Shown: piece after piece, positions 48,475-56,616 of the stretch
Numbering within the stretch: position 1 is the stretch's first letter
How the letters are laid out: every line of letters starts with the position of its first letter
Virus record (IMG/VR): IMGVR_UViG_3300048837_000975
Span: 1 to 64,000 of that record
DNA length: 64,000 nucleotides
Strand: one strand, 5' to 3'
Source: a virus
Notes under the pieces: generated by a model
The model's input: only the letters and a program-made list of their open reading frames with translations
Databases searched by the model: none
What the model was told of the DNA's origin: nothing
Position numbers and translations under genes: made by a program

Positions 48475-49671
48475 ATGCTTCGCCATCGCGCCTACCGCTA
48501 CGAACTAGATCCCGGTCTAGAGACCGAGGAATTGTTGCGCAAGCATTGCGGCGCAGCTCGATGGGCGTGGAACTGGGCGCTTGCGGAACGGAAGAAGCGG
48601 TTCACTGAGAAAGAAGGAAAGGAACGCTTTACGAATGCGCAGACCCAGAACAAGGAGCTGGTTCTACTTAAGCACACTACGCATCCTTGGTTGTTCGATG
48701 TAAGCAAGTGTGCTCCCCAGCAGGCGCTTCGTAATCTAGATCGCGCATTCAAGAACATAAAGAAGACTGGTGCCGGGTTCCCAAAGTTCAAGAAGCGCGG
48801 AGCGTGTCGAGATAGCTTCTATCTTCAGCTAAACATAGCCATTTCCGGACGCTACGTCCGCCTTCCTCGCCTAGGCGCCATTCGGCTGAAGGAGCGCCCG
48901 AAGGTCTACGGTGAGATCAAGAGCGCTACGGTATCACGACAAGCAGATCGCTGGTTCGTATCGCTTCACGTTGTTGAGGAGGTTCCGCTTCCGGCTCCTC
49001 CGCCTCCAAATGGAGATGTCACCGGGGTAGACCTGGGCATCAGCACCTTCGCGACGCTGTCTGATGGGACGAAGATCGAGCATCCGAAGCCGCTGGCGCG
49101 CGACCTGGAGAAGCTGAAGCGAGCACAGCGAGCGCTGTCTAGAAAGCGCAAGGGATCCAAGAACCGCGAGAAGGCGGCGCTTCGGTTCGCCAAGATTCAC
49201 ATGCGCATCGGAAACGTGCGCAAAGACTTTTTGCACAAGATCACCACGATGCTTGCGAAAACCAAGCAGGCTATAGTCGTGGAGGATCTTAACGTCTCGG
49301 GCATGGTAAAGAACCGCCACCTGTCGCGCTCTATCATGGAGCAAGGCTGGGGCGAGTTTAGGCGTCAGCTCGAGTACAAGACGGAATGGTATGGTTCAAA
49401 GCTCATCGTAGCGGATCGCTTATTCGCATCATCGAAGAAATGTTTCGATTGCGGAGAGAAGAACGCCATGCTAAAACTGTCTGATAGGAAATGGACTTGT
49501 CGATGCGGAGCGCATCACGATCGTGATGTGAACGCAGCGAGAAACCTACGCCAGCTCGGCGTGGTCAAGCCTGTGGAGAGTCCTCTTGCGGCGGAACCGG
49601 AATCCTCCGGGTCTACGAGTAATGGCTCGATGAAACAGGAAGCAGGAATGGGAAATGTCAGAATTTTCTAG
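48475..49671 (+). CDS. tnpB: TnpB (IS605/IS1341-type RNA-guided nuclease)
   Basis: A 398-residue protein of standard TnpB length. The N-terminus (GAARWAWNWALAERKKRF) and the RuvC sites are intact: VTGVDLGIS (Asp186), VVEDLNVSG (Glu270) and HDRDVNAARN (Asp351), with the zinc finger KCFDCG and TCRCG between. Family members use a guide RNA transcribed from the 3' end of their own gene. No TnpA is present. The 3' end overlaps SSB by 17 nt, so the guide RNA, if any, would run into the ssb 5' region. Confidence 0.9.
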   Translation: MLRHRAYRYELDPGLETEELLRKHCGAARWAWNWALAERKKRFTEKEGKERFTNAQTQNKELVLLKHTTHPWLFDVSKCAPQQALRNLDRAFKNIKKTGAGFPKFKKRGACRDSFYLQLNIAISGRYVRLPRLGAIRLKERPKVYGEIKSATVSRQADRWFVSLHVVEEVPLPAPPPPNGDVTGVDLGISTFATLSDGTKIEHPKPLARDLEKLKRAQRALSRKRKGSKNREKAALRFAKIHMRIGNVRKDFLHKITTMLAKTKQAIVVEDLNVSGMVKNRHLSRSIMEQGWGEFRRQLEYKTEWYGSKLIVADRLFASSKKCFDCGEKNAMLKLSDRKWTCRCGAHHDRDVNAARNLRQLGVVKPVESPLAAEPESSGSTSNGSMKQEAGMGNVRIF

Positions 49672-50146
49672 GAACGCAGTGCGGAAAAGCATTAACCTGC
49701 ATACCATTAGCGGAAACATCGGGCGCGACCCGTACTACAAGCCGGGACACGGAAACGGAAGCTTCATCGCGTTCTCAGTCGCTACGTCTACGTCGTGGAA
49801 GGACAAGAACGACGAGTGGAAAGAGAAGACGCAGTGGCACAACGTGAAGGTGTTTGGAAAGCTCGCCGACAAGCTGTCGAGCGCCCTCTCTAAAGGTACT
49901 CCGGTGTTCGTCTCAGGGCGCCACGAGTACGAGAAGAAGACTGGGAAGGACGGCAAGGAACACAACGACTCCTACATCCTGGCAGACAACGTCTACGTAC
50001 TGGTCCGCGAGGAAGCCGACCCAGACCAGCGAAAGACGCAGCGACGAAAAGATCGGCAGGACAGCGCAGGTCCGATGGGCACCGCTGACGACCTGGATGA
50101 CGCGTACTACTCAGTTGGAGGTGGAGACGAAGACATTCCGTTCTGA
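49655..50146 (+). CDS. ssb: single-stranded DNA-binding protein
   Basis: A 163-residue protein with the OB-fold pattern: INLHTISGNIGRD, FIAFSVATSTSWKD, WHNVKVFGKLADKLSSALSKG and VFVSGRHEYEKKTGKDG. A disordered Arg/Asp-rich linker ends in DEDIPF, the acidic tip that binds partner proteins. It would protect single strands at the fork and fits DnaB next door. The first codons overlap the 3' end of tnpB, so the true N-terminus was probably reshaped by, or evolved with, that element. Confidence 0.93.
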   Translation: MSEFSRNAVRKSINLHTISGNIGRDPYYKPGHGNGSFIAFSVATSTSWKDKNDEWKEKTQWHNVKVFGKLADKLSSALSKGTPVFVSGRHEYEKKTGKDGKEHNDSYILADNVYVLVREEADPDQRKTQRRKDRQDSAGPMGTADDLDDAYYSVGGGDEDIPF

Positions 50147-50212
50147 TCAGAGTCTTCCTCTATGAGGGTCTGTTGAAAGGAGTCTTTTAAGTTCTGAGCG
50201 CGAAGCGACACT

Positions 50213-51838
50213 ATGAGCCAAGACTGGATCGACATTGCGCAAGGTAAGTTTCGTTCTGGGGCGTTCCCTGAGGACGTTACCGTAGTAGTGCCTGATCCAG
50301 GTAAGCCAACTACAACTCCGCTCAAAGACGACAAGACAAAGAACAAGACTCCGCCGTGTGCTCTTCGCTCGGAAGAGGTAGTGCTAGTCGGGTGTATGTC
50401 CATTCCTGAGAGCATGGACGAGCTTGATGACCTGCTGCCTCAGCACTTCTATGACGTACGGAACCAGATCATCTGGGAAACGATGCTGGATCTCAGATCC
50501 AAGGATCTGGTTCCAGATCATGTCCAGATAAAGGCGAAGATCGAGGAGAAGGGGAAGACCCCACTCGTCAAGGAGTCGTATCTCAGCTACCTCGATGAGA
50601 TTCCGATCAACGCAAAGGTCCGCGAACACGCTAATATCGTAATAGCTAGGTATCGTCAGCGCGAATTGGTGAACCTTGGCAGGAGCATCGCAAATAATGC
50701 GATGACCCCTGCCGAGGACGTTCAAATGATGATCGAGGAGGCCGAGCGACTGGTCTCCGAACTTGCTCATACCAACAAAAAGTCTACACTTATCAGTATC
50801 GGAGAAGTGTACGACGAAGAGCTGCGGACGATCACCAGAGCTCACCAAACTGGTGAGTCCGCTACAGGTGTGCCTAGCGGCTTCGATGGCATCGATCGTC
50901 TAACCGGAGGATGGCACGCTGGCGATCTGGTAGTGATCGCTGGCCGTCCAGGATCCGGAAAGACCAGCTTCGTAACGAACACGCTGCTGAACATCGTGTC
51001 GACGCGCCTGGATGACGATGGCACCAGGTTCGGTGCTGCGTTTTTCTCTCTGGAGATGCCTCGAGCACAGATCGCCGTGCGTCTTGCCTGCTCCAGAAGC
51101 GGTGTTGCAAGCGAGAAGGTGCGTTTCAACAAGCTCGACTCGAGGGAGCTGGCGCGCCTGGTCAACGAAACCGTCGCGATGAAGCAGTTTCCGCTGTGGA
51201 TCGACGACACTCCGGCCATTTCGCTGCTTGAGCTAAGATCCCGAATAAAGACGCTCAAGCGGCAGGTAGACGCCGGAACTTCACGGATCGCGTGTAAGAA
51301 ACTGAAGATCGTAGCGGTTGACTATATTCAGCTGATGAAGTCACACGCAAAGAAGAACGAGAACCGCGACCGAGAGATCGCGCTCATTACGTCTGGACTG
51401 AAAGAGATCGCTAAGACAGAAGAAGTTTGCATCATAGCGCTCAGCCAGATGAATCGATCCATCGAGAAGGACAAGAAGCGTCGCCCGTGCCTGTCTGACC
51501 TGCGAGAGTCAGGGTCTATCGAAGCAGACGCGGATGCTGTTATGTTCGTACACCGCCCGTACGTAGGCGTAGACGAGGACAGCGAGGCTCCTGTCGATCG
51601 GGTTGAGCTGGTGATCGCGAAGCAGCGAAACGGCCCAACTGAGTCGGTTGCGCTTCGCTGGGACGGCAAGACTACGACCTTCTCTGACGAGGATTCTCAG
51701 CCTGGAAGGTACGTCCATAAGAGCGACTCGTACGCTGGGACTGGAAATGGCTTTGAAAAGGTGAGGAATGGTGGTAAGGTAGACTATAGGAAGCAGGAAG
51801 ACTACGATGACTTCGACATTCCAGAAGGGCTTGCCTAA
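50213..51838 (+). CDS. dnaB: replicative DNA helicase (DnaB family)
   Basis: A 541-residue protein. The N-terminal helical domain (ALRSEEVVLVGCMSIPESM) leads to the RecA-like core: VPSGFDGIDRLTGGWHAGD, GRPGSGKTSF (Walker A), KIVAVDYIQLM (Walker B), IIALSQMNRSIEK then CLSDLRESGSIEADADAVMF, and VELVIAKQRNGPT. All DnaB motifs are intact. It unwinds DNA at the phage fork as a hexamer. An extra 50 residues at the N-terminus are Asp/Lys/Pro-rich. Confidence 0.95.
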   Translation: MSQDWIDIAQGKFRSGAFPEDVTVVVPDPGKPTTTPLKDDKTKNKTPPCALRSEEVVLVGCMSIPESMDELDDLLPQHFYDVRNQIIWETMLDLRSKDLVPDHVQIKAKIEEKGKTPLVKESYLSYLDEIPINAKVREHANIVIARYRQRELVNLGRSIANNAMTPAEDVQMMIEEAERLVSELAHTNKKSTLISIGEVYDEELRTITRAHQTGESATGVPSGFDGIDRLTGGWHAGDLVVIAGRPGSGKTSFVTNTLLNIVSTRLDDDGTRFGAAFFSLEMPRAQIAVRLACSRSGVASEKVRFNKLDSRELARLVNETVAMKQFPLWIDDTPAISLLELRSRIKTLKRQVDAGTSRIACKKLKIVAVDYIQLMKSHAKKNENRDREIALITSGLKEIAKTEEVCIIALSQMNRSIEKDKKRRPCLSDLRESGSIEADADAVMFVHRPYVGVDEDSEAPVDRVELVIAKQRNGPTESVALRWDGKTTTFSDEDSQPGRYVHKSDSYAGTGNGFEKVRNGGKVDYRKQEDYDDFDIPEGLA

Positions 51839-52049
51839 CAATCTGATTGCTATCACCAGGTGGCAGTCAGGAGCGTGGTACGGGAAGGTATTCTTTCCCG
51901 ACGGAACCACGCAGTGGTACAAGCTCTTCGAGGGATCTCAGTGCAAGACGAACTCAAGATGGGCCTGGCGGAGGGCCGGTCAGATGATTCGTACAGTGCA
52001 GCAGTACGGAATCTTACCGCCCAGCAAGAAAGCCGATACGAACAAATAA
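51807..52049 (+). CDS. hypothetical small protein (80 aa)
   Basis: An 80-residue basic protein with paired strands (NLIAITRWQSGAWYGKVFF, TTQWYKLFEG) and a helix, overlapping the end of dnaB by 32 nt. A different frame (51860-52093) is possible but less protein-like. No family recognised. Confidence 0.55.
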   Translation: MTSTFQKGLPNNLIAITRWQSGAWYGKVFFPDGTTQWYKLFEGSQCKTNSRWAWRRAGQMIRTVQQYGILPPSKKADTNK

Positions 52050-52053
52050 CGGC

Positions 52054-52082
52054 TTGCGGCTCGTTCGGACCTATGACAGCAT
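52054..52082 (+). promoter_or_regulatory. near-leaderless promoter for HTH gene
   Basis: TTGCGG, 17 bp, CAGCAT, then 7 nt to the ATG at 52090. The -10 is imperfect. Confidence 0.45.
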
Positions 52083-52089
52083 GGGTCCT

Positions 52090-52365
52090 ATGATCGACGG
52101 AAACTTCATTGCATTGAAAGAGGAAGCGATTCACCGGCTTAACCTGCCGTACGGAATCAACGGTAAGGACATCAAGTTCGCGCGTCTGGCGCTAGGCATG
52201 TCGCGCATCACCATCGCCTATGACCTTCGTATGAAGGTCGAGGAACTTAAGAACATAGAGATGTGTTTGGATCCCGTTCCGGACTATCTTCTTGATCACA
52301 TGAAGTTCCTGCTTGGAGTTCCGGAGCTTCAGGATCCCAGGGATGAGCTTGAGGAGGATATATGA
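52090..52365 (+). CDS. helix-turn-helix protein
   Basis: A 91-residue protein. KDIKFARLALGMSRITIAYD then LRMKVEELKNIE (about residues 22-55) resembles a Cro/cI or Xre-type helix-turn-helix. The C-terminus is acidic. It may regulate a nearby palindromic operator. ATG 52090 is supported by the promoter; ATG 52081 and a TTG at 52054 are alternatives. Confidence 0.6.
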   Translation: MIDGNFIALKEEAIHRLNLPYGINGKDIKFARLALGMSRITIAYDLRMKVEELKNIEMCLDPVPDYLLDHMKFLLGVPELQDPRDELEEDI

Positions 52366-52640
52366 AGACATCCAAGCGCTTTCGCAAGAAGCGGGAGAAA
52401 CGACGACACCTCAGCAGGTGGTTCTATGTGCGCGACGCAGGAAGTCACCAGCGGTGGATGGCAGCTGGTGTTATTCATAAGCTTGTTGATTCCGAAAACG
52501 GCTGGACATACTCTTGGTGCTTGCGCGAAGTTGCTGACATGCTTCACGGCATTGATCTGTACCAGCGCACCGGAGATCGTGCTAGAGGGAAAGTCCTGAA
52601 GCGTTACATGGATGGGTTCCTGAAAGGATTAATGCATTGA
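52362..52640 (+). CDS. hypothetical protein (92 aa)
   Basis: A 92-residue, strongly basic protein (TSKRFRKKREKRRHLSRWF) with aromatic residues and a helical C-terminus. Overlaps ATGA with the HTH gene and TTGA with the next. No family recognised. Confidence 0.6.
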   Translation: MKTSKRFRKKREKRRHLSRWFYVRDAGSHQRWMAAGVIHKLVDSENGWTYSWCLREVADMLHGIDLYQRTGDRARGKVLKRYMDGFLKGLMH

Positions 52641-53107
52641 ATGTGTTCGCTGTAAATCTCGATCCAGTGCTCGCTGCTCGCGATTTGGCTAACCAGCATG
52701 TCGTGAAAATGCCGTTGGAAACCGCGCAGATGCTGTGCAGCGTGTCTGCACGCCACGGAAAGCCGGGTCCGTACAAGGCCGCCTACACGAAGCACCCGTG
52801 TACGCTGTGGGCTGGCGATAGTTACGAAAACTGGTACTGGCTAGTTCTTCACGGAATCGGCCTCTGCGAGGAGTACACCGCTCGCTACGGCAAGAGACAC
52901 GCTTCTCACGATGTGATCGAGTGGTGCCTAAGTGACGGGAGAATGCCAACCGATCACGGATTTACTCCATTCGCCCAGGCGATGCCTGATCAGTACAAGC
53001 GCACTGATGCAGTAGAGGCTTACCGCGCCTATTACATCGGCGAGAAGCTGAAGTTCGCCAAGTGGGAACCTCGCGCTAAGCGTCCCGACTGGGCAAATGG
53101 ATCCTAG
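52637..53107 (+). CDS. conserved phage protein, pyrimidine-dimer-glycosylase-like annotation
   Basis: A 156-residue protein: MNVFAVNLDPVLAARDLANQ, HVVKMPLETAQML, HPCTLWAGDSYENWYWL, LCEEYTARYGKRHAS, TPFAQAMPDQYK, AYRAYYIGEKLKFAKW. The pattern is widespread in phages and bacteria and often labelled as pyrimidine dimer DNA glycosylase, but its activity is not established to my knowledge. The TTG start at 52637 is needed to keep the conserved N-terminus. Confidence 0.78.
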   Translation: MNVFAVNLDPVLAARDLANQHVVKMPLETAQMLCSVSARHGKPGPYKAAYTKHPCTLWAGDSYENWYWLVLHGIGLCEEYTARYGKRHASHDVIEWCLSDGRMPTDHGFTPFAQAMPDQYKRTDAVEAYRAYYIGEKLKFAKWEPRAKRPDWANGS

Positions 53108-53336
53108 ACCACAGAAGCCGCGCAAGTACGTGGTTGTCTTTGACCATATATCAACGGTCAAGGCCGGGGACATGGTTGTGTGCCCGTCAAGTGGCTGCTG
53201 GATCGGTGTCGAAAAGGTCACAACCGACAGCGAAGGCAATATTGAGCTGACCTGGGTGGAAAGTCGCCCACCAGGATGCGACGGCTTCGTGGGAAGCCCG
53301 AATCTAGAGCTGGCTGTCCGAAGACAGGCCCGATGA
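53097..53336 (+). CDS. hypothetical small protein (79 aa)
   Basis: A 79-residue, beta-rich protein (YVVVFDHISTVKAGDMVVC, CWIGVEKV) with four Cys. The 3' end overlaps the 3' end of a minus-strand gene by 33 nt (convergent). No family recognised. Confidence 0.55.
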   Translation: MDPRPQKPRKYVVVFDHISTVKAGDMVVCPSSGCWIGVEKVTTDSEGNIELTWVESRPPGCDGFVGSPNLELAVRRQAR

Positions 53337-53540
53337 GGCGTCGGATACGCCCTGAGCGTACGCGTCCCCGATCGAGTCCTCTACCACTCTAGCCAAAGTT
53401 ACACGAAGACCTGCCATGATCTTGTTGATCTGGTCAGTCGTGTTCTGATCTGCCTTAGCAACAGCGTATCCCTGGCGCTGAGCTGCCTTGATCAGACTAG
53501 TTAAAAGCGAGTTGAACTTCTCTTCTTGCTCGTTAGACAT
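53304..53540 (-). CDS. isolated minus-strand helical protein (78 aa)
   Basis: A 78-residue helical protein (EEKFNSLLTSLIKAAQRQGY, INKIMAGLRVTLARVVED) with a Ser-rich tail, coded against the plus-strand arm. AGGAAG lies upstream of its ATG. A 16-codon frame (MAKKVNPYNKGSPDNV, 53533-53583) ends inside its start region and could act as a leader peptide. It is the only minus gene of the right arm, flanked by divergent promoters, the layout of a small regulatory switch. Confidence 0.68.
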   Translation of the reverse strand: MSNEQEEKFNSLLTSLIKAAQRQGYAVAKADQNTTDQINKIMAGLRVTLARVVEDSIGDAYAQGVSDASSGLSSDSQL

Positions 53541-53641
53541 TGTCCGGGCTTCCTTTGTTGTAGGGGTTGACTTTCTTAGCCATCAGCAGTATCCAGTATC
53601 CATTGCGCTCCGAGGAGCGACTAGGGCACCATATGTCAATG

Positions 53642-53670
53642 ACCATACACTACAACATGTGCGGTGTCAA
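53642..53670 (-). promoter_or_regulatory. minus-strand promoter for the isolated gene
   Basis: TTGACA, 17 bp, TATGGT on the minus strand, about 100 nt upstream of the 53540 start, so it makes a leadered transcript. Confidence 0.5.
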
Positions 53671-53679
53671 TAAATTCTG

Positions 53680-53708
53680 TTGACTGTGTGTCAAGAACTT
53701 GGTACAAG
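53680..53708 (+). promoter_or_regulatory. leaderless-type promoter for lipoprotein gene
   Basis: TTGACT, 17 bp, TACAAG, then exactly 6 nt to the ATG at 53715. It diverges from the minus promoter at 53642-53670, 9 bp away. Confidence 0.62.
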
Positions 53709-53714
53709 TAGGCG

Positions 53715-54158
53715 ATGCGCGCTATCCGCCTGGTCCTCGGTCTGGCTCTAATTTCGCCGTTCGCTCTCGGTTGCTCCCTGCTAGGAGGGGTCGGCCCTGC
53801 TATTCCGACCATCGTTTCTGTTGTAAACGACGCGATGCTCATTCTGAAAACGATTGACGCGGCCGCTCAGGAGTACTTTCGCTCTCGAGAGGTGCCGGAA
53901 GATGTGCGAAAAGAGTACGTGCGAGCATACACGGCTGCTGTGGCAGCCCTGAACGCAGCAAATCACACCTTGCGAGGCGTCAAAAACATCGATCAGAAGG
54001 AGTACGACCGGGCTATTCAGGAGTTCCGTAGCGCATACGGTGGCCTTCGTGATTTCCTTGAGCAGTATGGTGTCATGCGCGACGACAAGATGTCTATCGG
54101 TGGAGACGAGGTGACTGTTCCTGTTCCCGAAGCCATCGAGTTCCGATTCGATGACTGA
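53715..54158 (+). CDS. lipoprotein (147 aa)
   Basis: Signal and lipobox are clear (LGLALISPFALGC, lipid on Cys20). The mature part is largely helical (IPTIVSVVNDAMLILKTID, YVRAYTAAVAALNAANHTL) and ends in an acidic stretch. It could be an envelope anchor, a spanin-like or an exclusion protein. Two tiny membrane genes follow directly. No family recognised. Confidence 0.72.
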   Translation: MRAIRLVLGLALISPFALGCSLLGGVGPAIPTIVSVVNDAMLILKTIDAAAQEYFRSREVPEDVRKEYVRAYTAAVAALNAANHTLRGVKNIDQKEYDRAIQEFRSAYGGLRDFLEQYGVMRDDKMSIGGDEVTVPVPEAIEFRFDD

Positions 54159-54240
54159 TCCAATAGCCATCGCGGCAGGGTACGTCGCTGTAGCCGTCCT
54201 GCTGTCGTTAGTTGGTCGAATCTTTGAGCTTTTCCACTAG
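54151..54240 (+). CDS. tiny single-span membrane peptide (29 aa)
   Basis: The frame starts inside the last codons of the lipoprotein gene (ATG 54151) and encodes 29 residues: a short polar start, one hydrophobic helix (AIAAGYVAVAVLLSLVG) and a short end. The -35 of the next promoter overlaps its 3' end. It is too short for certainty; the hydrophobic pattern and tight overlap support it. Confidence 0.45.
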   Translation: MTDPIAIAAGYVAVAVLLSLVGRIFELFH

Positions 54241-54252
54241 GTATGGTAGTCT
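54224..54252 (+). promoter_or_regulatory. leaderless-type promoter for 54259 gene
   Basis: TTGAGC, 17 bp, TAGTCT, then exactly 6 nt to the ATG at 54259. Confidence 0.62.
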
Positions 54253-54258
54253 CATGGA

Positions 54259-54531
54259 ATGGGATCCATAGACCCGAGGCATGTTCCGTATCTAGCAGCC
54301 GCAATCGGAGCCACAGCTGCGATGCTCACTGGACGTGAGCGCACCAGAATCGACAATCTGTTGATTGGTGGTCTGTTCGCCGGATTCGCAGCGTACCGCG
54401 ATCCGCGAGCGACCCCAGGTTCAACGCTCGCCGTTGCCGCGATCGAGGGAATCATCTGGGGGGTAACCGACCGGATGGTTCCTGTGATTAAGGAAAAGAT
54501 CATGCCGAGCCACCCGCAGGTCTCTGCATGA
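54259..54531 (+). CDS. small membrane-type protein (90 aa)
   Basis: A 90-residue protein with weakly hydrophobic spans (VPYLAAAIGATAAML, LLIGGLFAGFAAY, LAVAAIEGIIWGV) separated by charged loops. No family recognised. Overlaps the next gene by 4 nt. Confidence 0.6.
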   Translation: MGSIDPRHVPYLAAAIGATAAMLTGRERTRIDNLLIGGLFAGFAAYRDPRATPGSTLAVAAIEGIIWGVTDRMVPVIKEKIMPSHPQVSA

Positions 54532-54923
54532 CAGCCAAAATGACCCCAGGTCACGGGACGTGCGTTCGTCTCGAAGATCCGGAGTCTGGGTTGGACTTCT
54601 CCTGGACTGGAAAGTGTCCGATCCTTGGCGTTGGTGTGTTCGGTGACAGCTTCATCTATCTTCGGTGCGAATCTCACCGTGCGATCGTGGTGTTTAGGGA
54701 CAAGAACGACGCTCGGTGGACATACGAGGAGCACGTTTCCGGGGCCGGGCTCATGCCGTGTTACGAGGTGCGCTTTCTGATTGAAAGAGCAACAGAGCGC
54801 TTCCTGGAAACTAGACCGGCTCTTGACCTGGATCAGGGAGAGCATTCTGCCGAAACGGAATGTCACCGTCTCACAAGCGAGTCTGGCGACAGAACAAGGC
54901 TAACGTACCGCCCAGCGGGGTAA
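54528..54923 (+). CDS. hypothetical protein (131 aa)
   Basis: A 131-residue protein with a beta-rich N-terminal half (GKCPILGVGVFGDSFIYLRC) and a charged C-terminal part. Cys pairs may coordinate metal. Coupled to both neighbours (ATGA, 3-nt gap). No family recognised. Confidence 0.6.
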   Translation: MTAKMTPGHGTCVRLEDPESGLDFSWTGKCPILGVGVFGDSFIYLRCESHRAIVVFRDKNDARWTYEEHVSGAGLMPCYEVRFLIERATERFLETRPALDLDQGEHSAETECHRLTSESGDRTRLTYRPAG

Positions 54924-54926
54924 AAA

Positions 54927-55682
54927 ATGACACGAGAAAACGGCTGGTTACCTGATTTTGCTGACCGCCGAGACAAGCCACTGGCGGCCACCATCGAGAC
55001 CGAAGAGGAGTTCCCGGAGAGCTGCTCGCTGTCCATGCACGTTCCGTTCGTTCTGGACCAGGGCGGGCTCGGATCCTGCGTCGCTCACGCCGTTCTGTAC
55101 GCCACGATGGTAAACGATGCTGCGAACGGACGCCGAATCATGCCGTTCTCGAGGCTGTTCGCCTACTGGCACTCTCGGAACCAGCACGGAGACGCCAGCA
55201 AGAACACGGGGACCTATATCCGTACTCTGATCAAGGTACTGAATACGCTTGGGCGTCCGCCCGAGTCTGAGTGGACCTACGAAGGCGACCCAAAGAACGA
55301 CAAATTCACCAAGAAGCCACCGCTCACTGTGATGCTTTCGGCTTTCGACAGGAGAAAGGCAGACTACAGCCGAATTGATGCAGACGGAGAGGAGCGGATT
55401 CGCCAGATCAAAGCGTCAATCTGCAACAAGCGCCCGGTTGTGTTCGGAACTGGCATATCGTCTGAGTTCGCCGAGGGTAACACGCCGCCCGGAGGAGTCT
55501 GGCGCCTTCCGTCCTCTACCATTGGCGGGCACGCAATGTGCGCAGTCGGGTACAAGAAGACAGGTTTGGTGATTGTGAATTCATGGGGCCTGCTTTGGGG
55601 CGACAACATGGGGTACGCGACGCTCGACTGGGAATGGATCGCCGACCCGTCGACGCGCGACCTGTGGTCTATATCACTGTAA
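54927..55682 (+). CDS. papain-like (C1A) cysteine protease
   Basis: A 251-residue protein: DQGGLGSCVAHA (Gln, Cys51), GGHAMCAVGY (His202) and VNSWGLLWGDNMGY (Asn218) give the complete papain-type catalytic set. No signal peptide or propeptide is seen, so it probably acts in the cytoplasm or is virion-borne. Phage C1A proteases are known in large phages, but their targets are unclear. The insertion between Cys and His is shorter than in classic papains. Confidence 0.88.
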   Translation: MTRENGWLPDFADRRDKPLAATIETEEEFPESCSLSMHVPFVLDQGGLGSCVAHAVLYATMVNDAANGRRIMPFSRLFAYWHSRNQHGDASKNTGTYIRTLIKVLNTLGRPPESEWTYEGDPKNDKFTKKPPLTVMLSAFDRRKADYSRIDADGEERIRQIKASICNKRPVVFGTGISSEFAEGNTPPGGVWRLPSSTIGGHAMCAVGYKKTGLVIVNSWGLLWGDNMGYATLDWEWIADPSTRDLWSISL

Positions 55683-55692
55683 AATTATTCAG

Positions 55693-55721
55693 TTGACGCC
55701 AGGTTACAATCAGGGTATAAA
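55693..55721 (+). promoter_or_regulatory. strong promoter for lipoprotein gene, near-leaderless
   Basis: TTGACG, 17 bp, TATAAA, then 8 nt to the ATG at 55730. It is the closest match to the sigma-70 consensus in the window. Confidence 0.75.
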
Positions 55722-55729
55722 CGGTACTC

Positions 55730-56068
55730 ATGTGGTCCCGGTTTGTCCTGCTTTCCGCGCTAGCCGTTCCTTCTATCATAACGTGTCATCACGTGACGGT
55801 TGATCCGGATACGGTCGAGCCGAATCAGGTGGTTCCGGCGCCCCCATCTTCCGTAGCAACGGATCCGTGTTCACTAGCGTGCCGCAGACTGTATGACTTG
55901 AAGTGCCCAGAGTGGAAAGGATCGCCCGGGGGCGCATCCTGCTGGGATGTTTGCTTTTATACGGAGTCTAGCGGCATAGCGCATTTCTGCCCTGACGCTG
56001 TTGCGAAGATCAAGACCTGTGCCGAGCTTGATGAGGCTTTCTTGTCGTGCGAAAACACGGTGAAATAA
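55730..56068 (+). CDS. Cys-rich exported protein, possible lipoprotein
   Basis: A 112-residue protein with a signal-like start (FVLLSALAVPSIITC, possible lipid Cys19). Nine Cys occur in the full sequence (C-S-L-A-C, L-K-C, S-C-W-D-V-C, F-C and others), a pattern that suggests disulfides in the envelope. No family recognised. Confidence 0.65.
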   Translation: MWSRFVLLSALAVPSIITCHHVTVDPDTVEPNQVVPAPPSSVATDPCSLACRRLYDLKCPEWKGSPGGASCWDVCFYTESSGIAHFCPDAVAKIKTCAELDEAFLSCENTVK

Positions 56069-56577
56069 CAGTCCTGGGCGTATGCCCGGGAATGAAGTCG
56101 CTCTCGTACTGCTGCGTCACGTGGGAACTCGGTGTTCCCGAGGGCGAGCTGATCGATTATGACGTTCTAAGGGGCTCGAAATGCTCACCTGACGATGATG
56201 AGGAGAGAATCCTGCGTCGAGCAAGGGCGCACATGCTTATTTTGTCTGTTGTTATTGAAAGACACGAGCCGGACCTGATTGCCATAGCCCCAGTTTCCAT
56301 CAAGGAGCCGCCGGAACGGACCGAGGCCGTAGCCTTCGAGCTGGGAAAGACCGCCGCGGACTACAAAGTGCCCGTTCTGGTCTGGTCGGACAAGCGCGAT
56401 CTCTTCGGATCGTTCCCTGTGGGCGCCGACTCGAAGGGAATTATTTTGCAACGTATTGAAAATGGCGTTCCCGGGTCACGGAACAGGGCGCTGGCGTGGT
56501 CGGCGATAGCGTCAATCGCCGGATTTGAACGCCTGGCAATGGCTAGCGGCGCCGCTGGTCTATTTGTGCAAGAATAG
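56047..56577 (+). CDS. possible RuvC/RNase H-fold protein
   Basis: A 176-residue protein from GTG 56047. The start, ITVLGVCPGMKSLSYCCVTW, has the strand and Gly turn of a RuvC-like fold (usual GIDPG), but the acidic residue is replaced by Cys. LIAIAPVSIKEPPERTEAVA is where RuvC has its Glu helix. A degenerate resolvase-like protein is one possibility, no more. It overlaps the lipoprotein gene by 22 nt. Confidence 0.5.
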   Translation: MRKHGEITVLGVCPGMKSLSYCCVTWELGVPEGELIDYDVLRGSKCSPDDDEERILRRARAHMLILSVVIERHEPDLIAIAPVSIKEPPERTEAVAFELGKTAADYKVPVLVWSDKRDLFGSFPVGADSKGIILQRIENGVPGSRNRALAWSAIASIAGFERLAMASGAAGLFVQE

Positions 56578-56580
56578 CGC

Positions 56581-56609
56581 TTGCGCCAACAGATCTATGG
56601 TGCTAGTTT
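56581..56609 (+). promoter_or_regulatory. near-leaderless promoter for 56617 gene
   Basis: TTGCGC, 17 bp, TAGTTT, then 7 nt to the ATG at 56617. Confidence 0.6.
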
Positions 56610-56616
56610 CGTTTGA

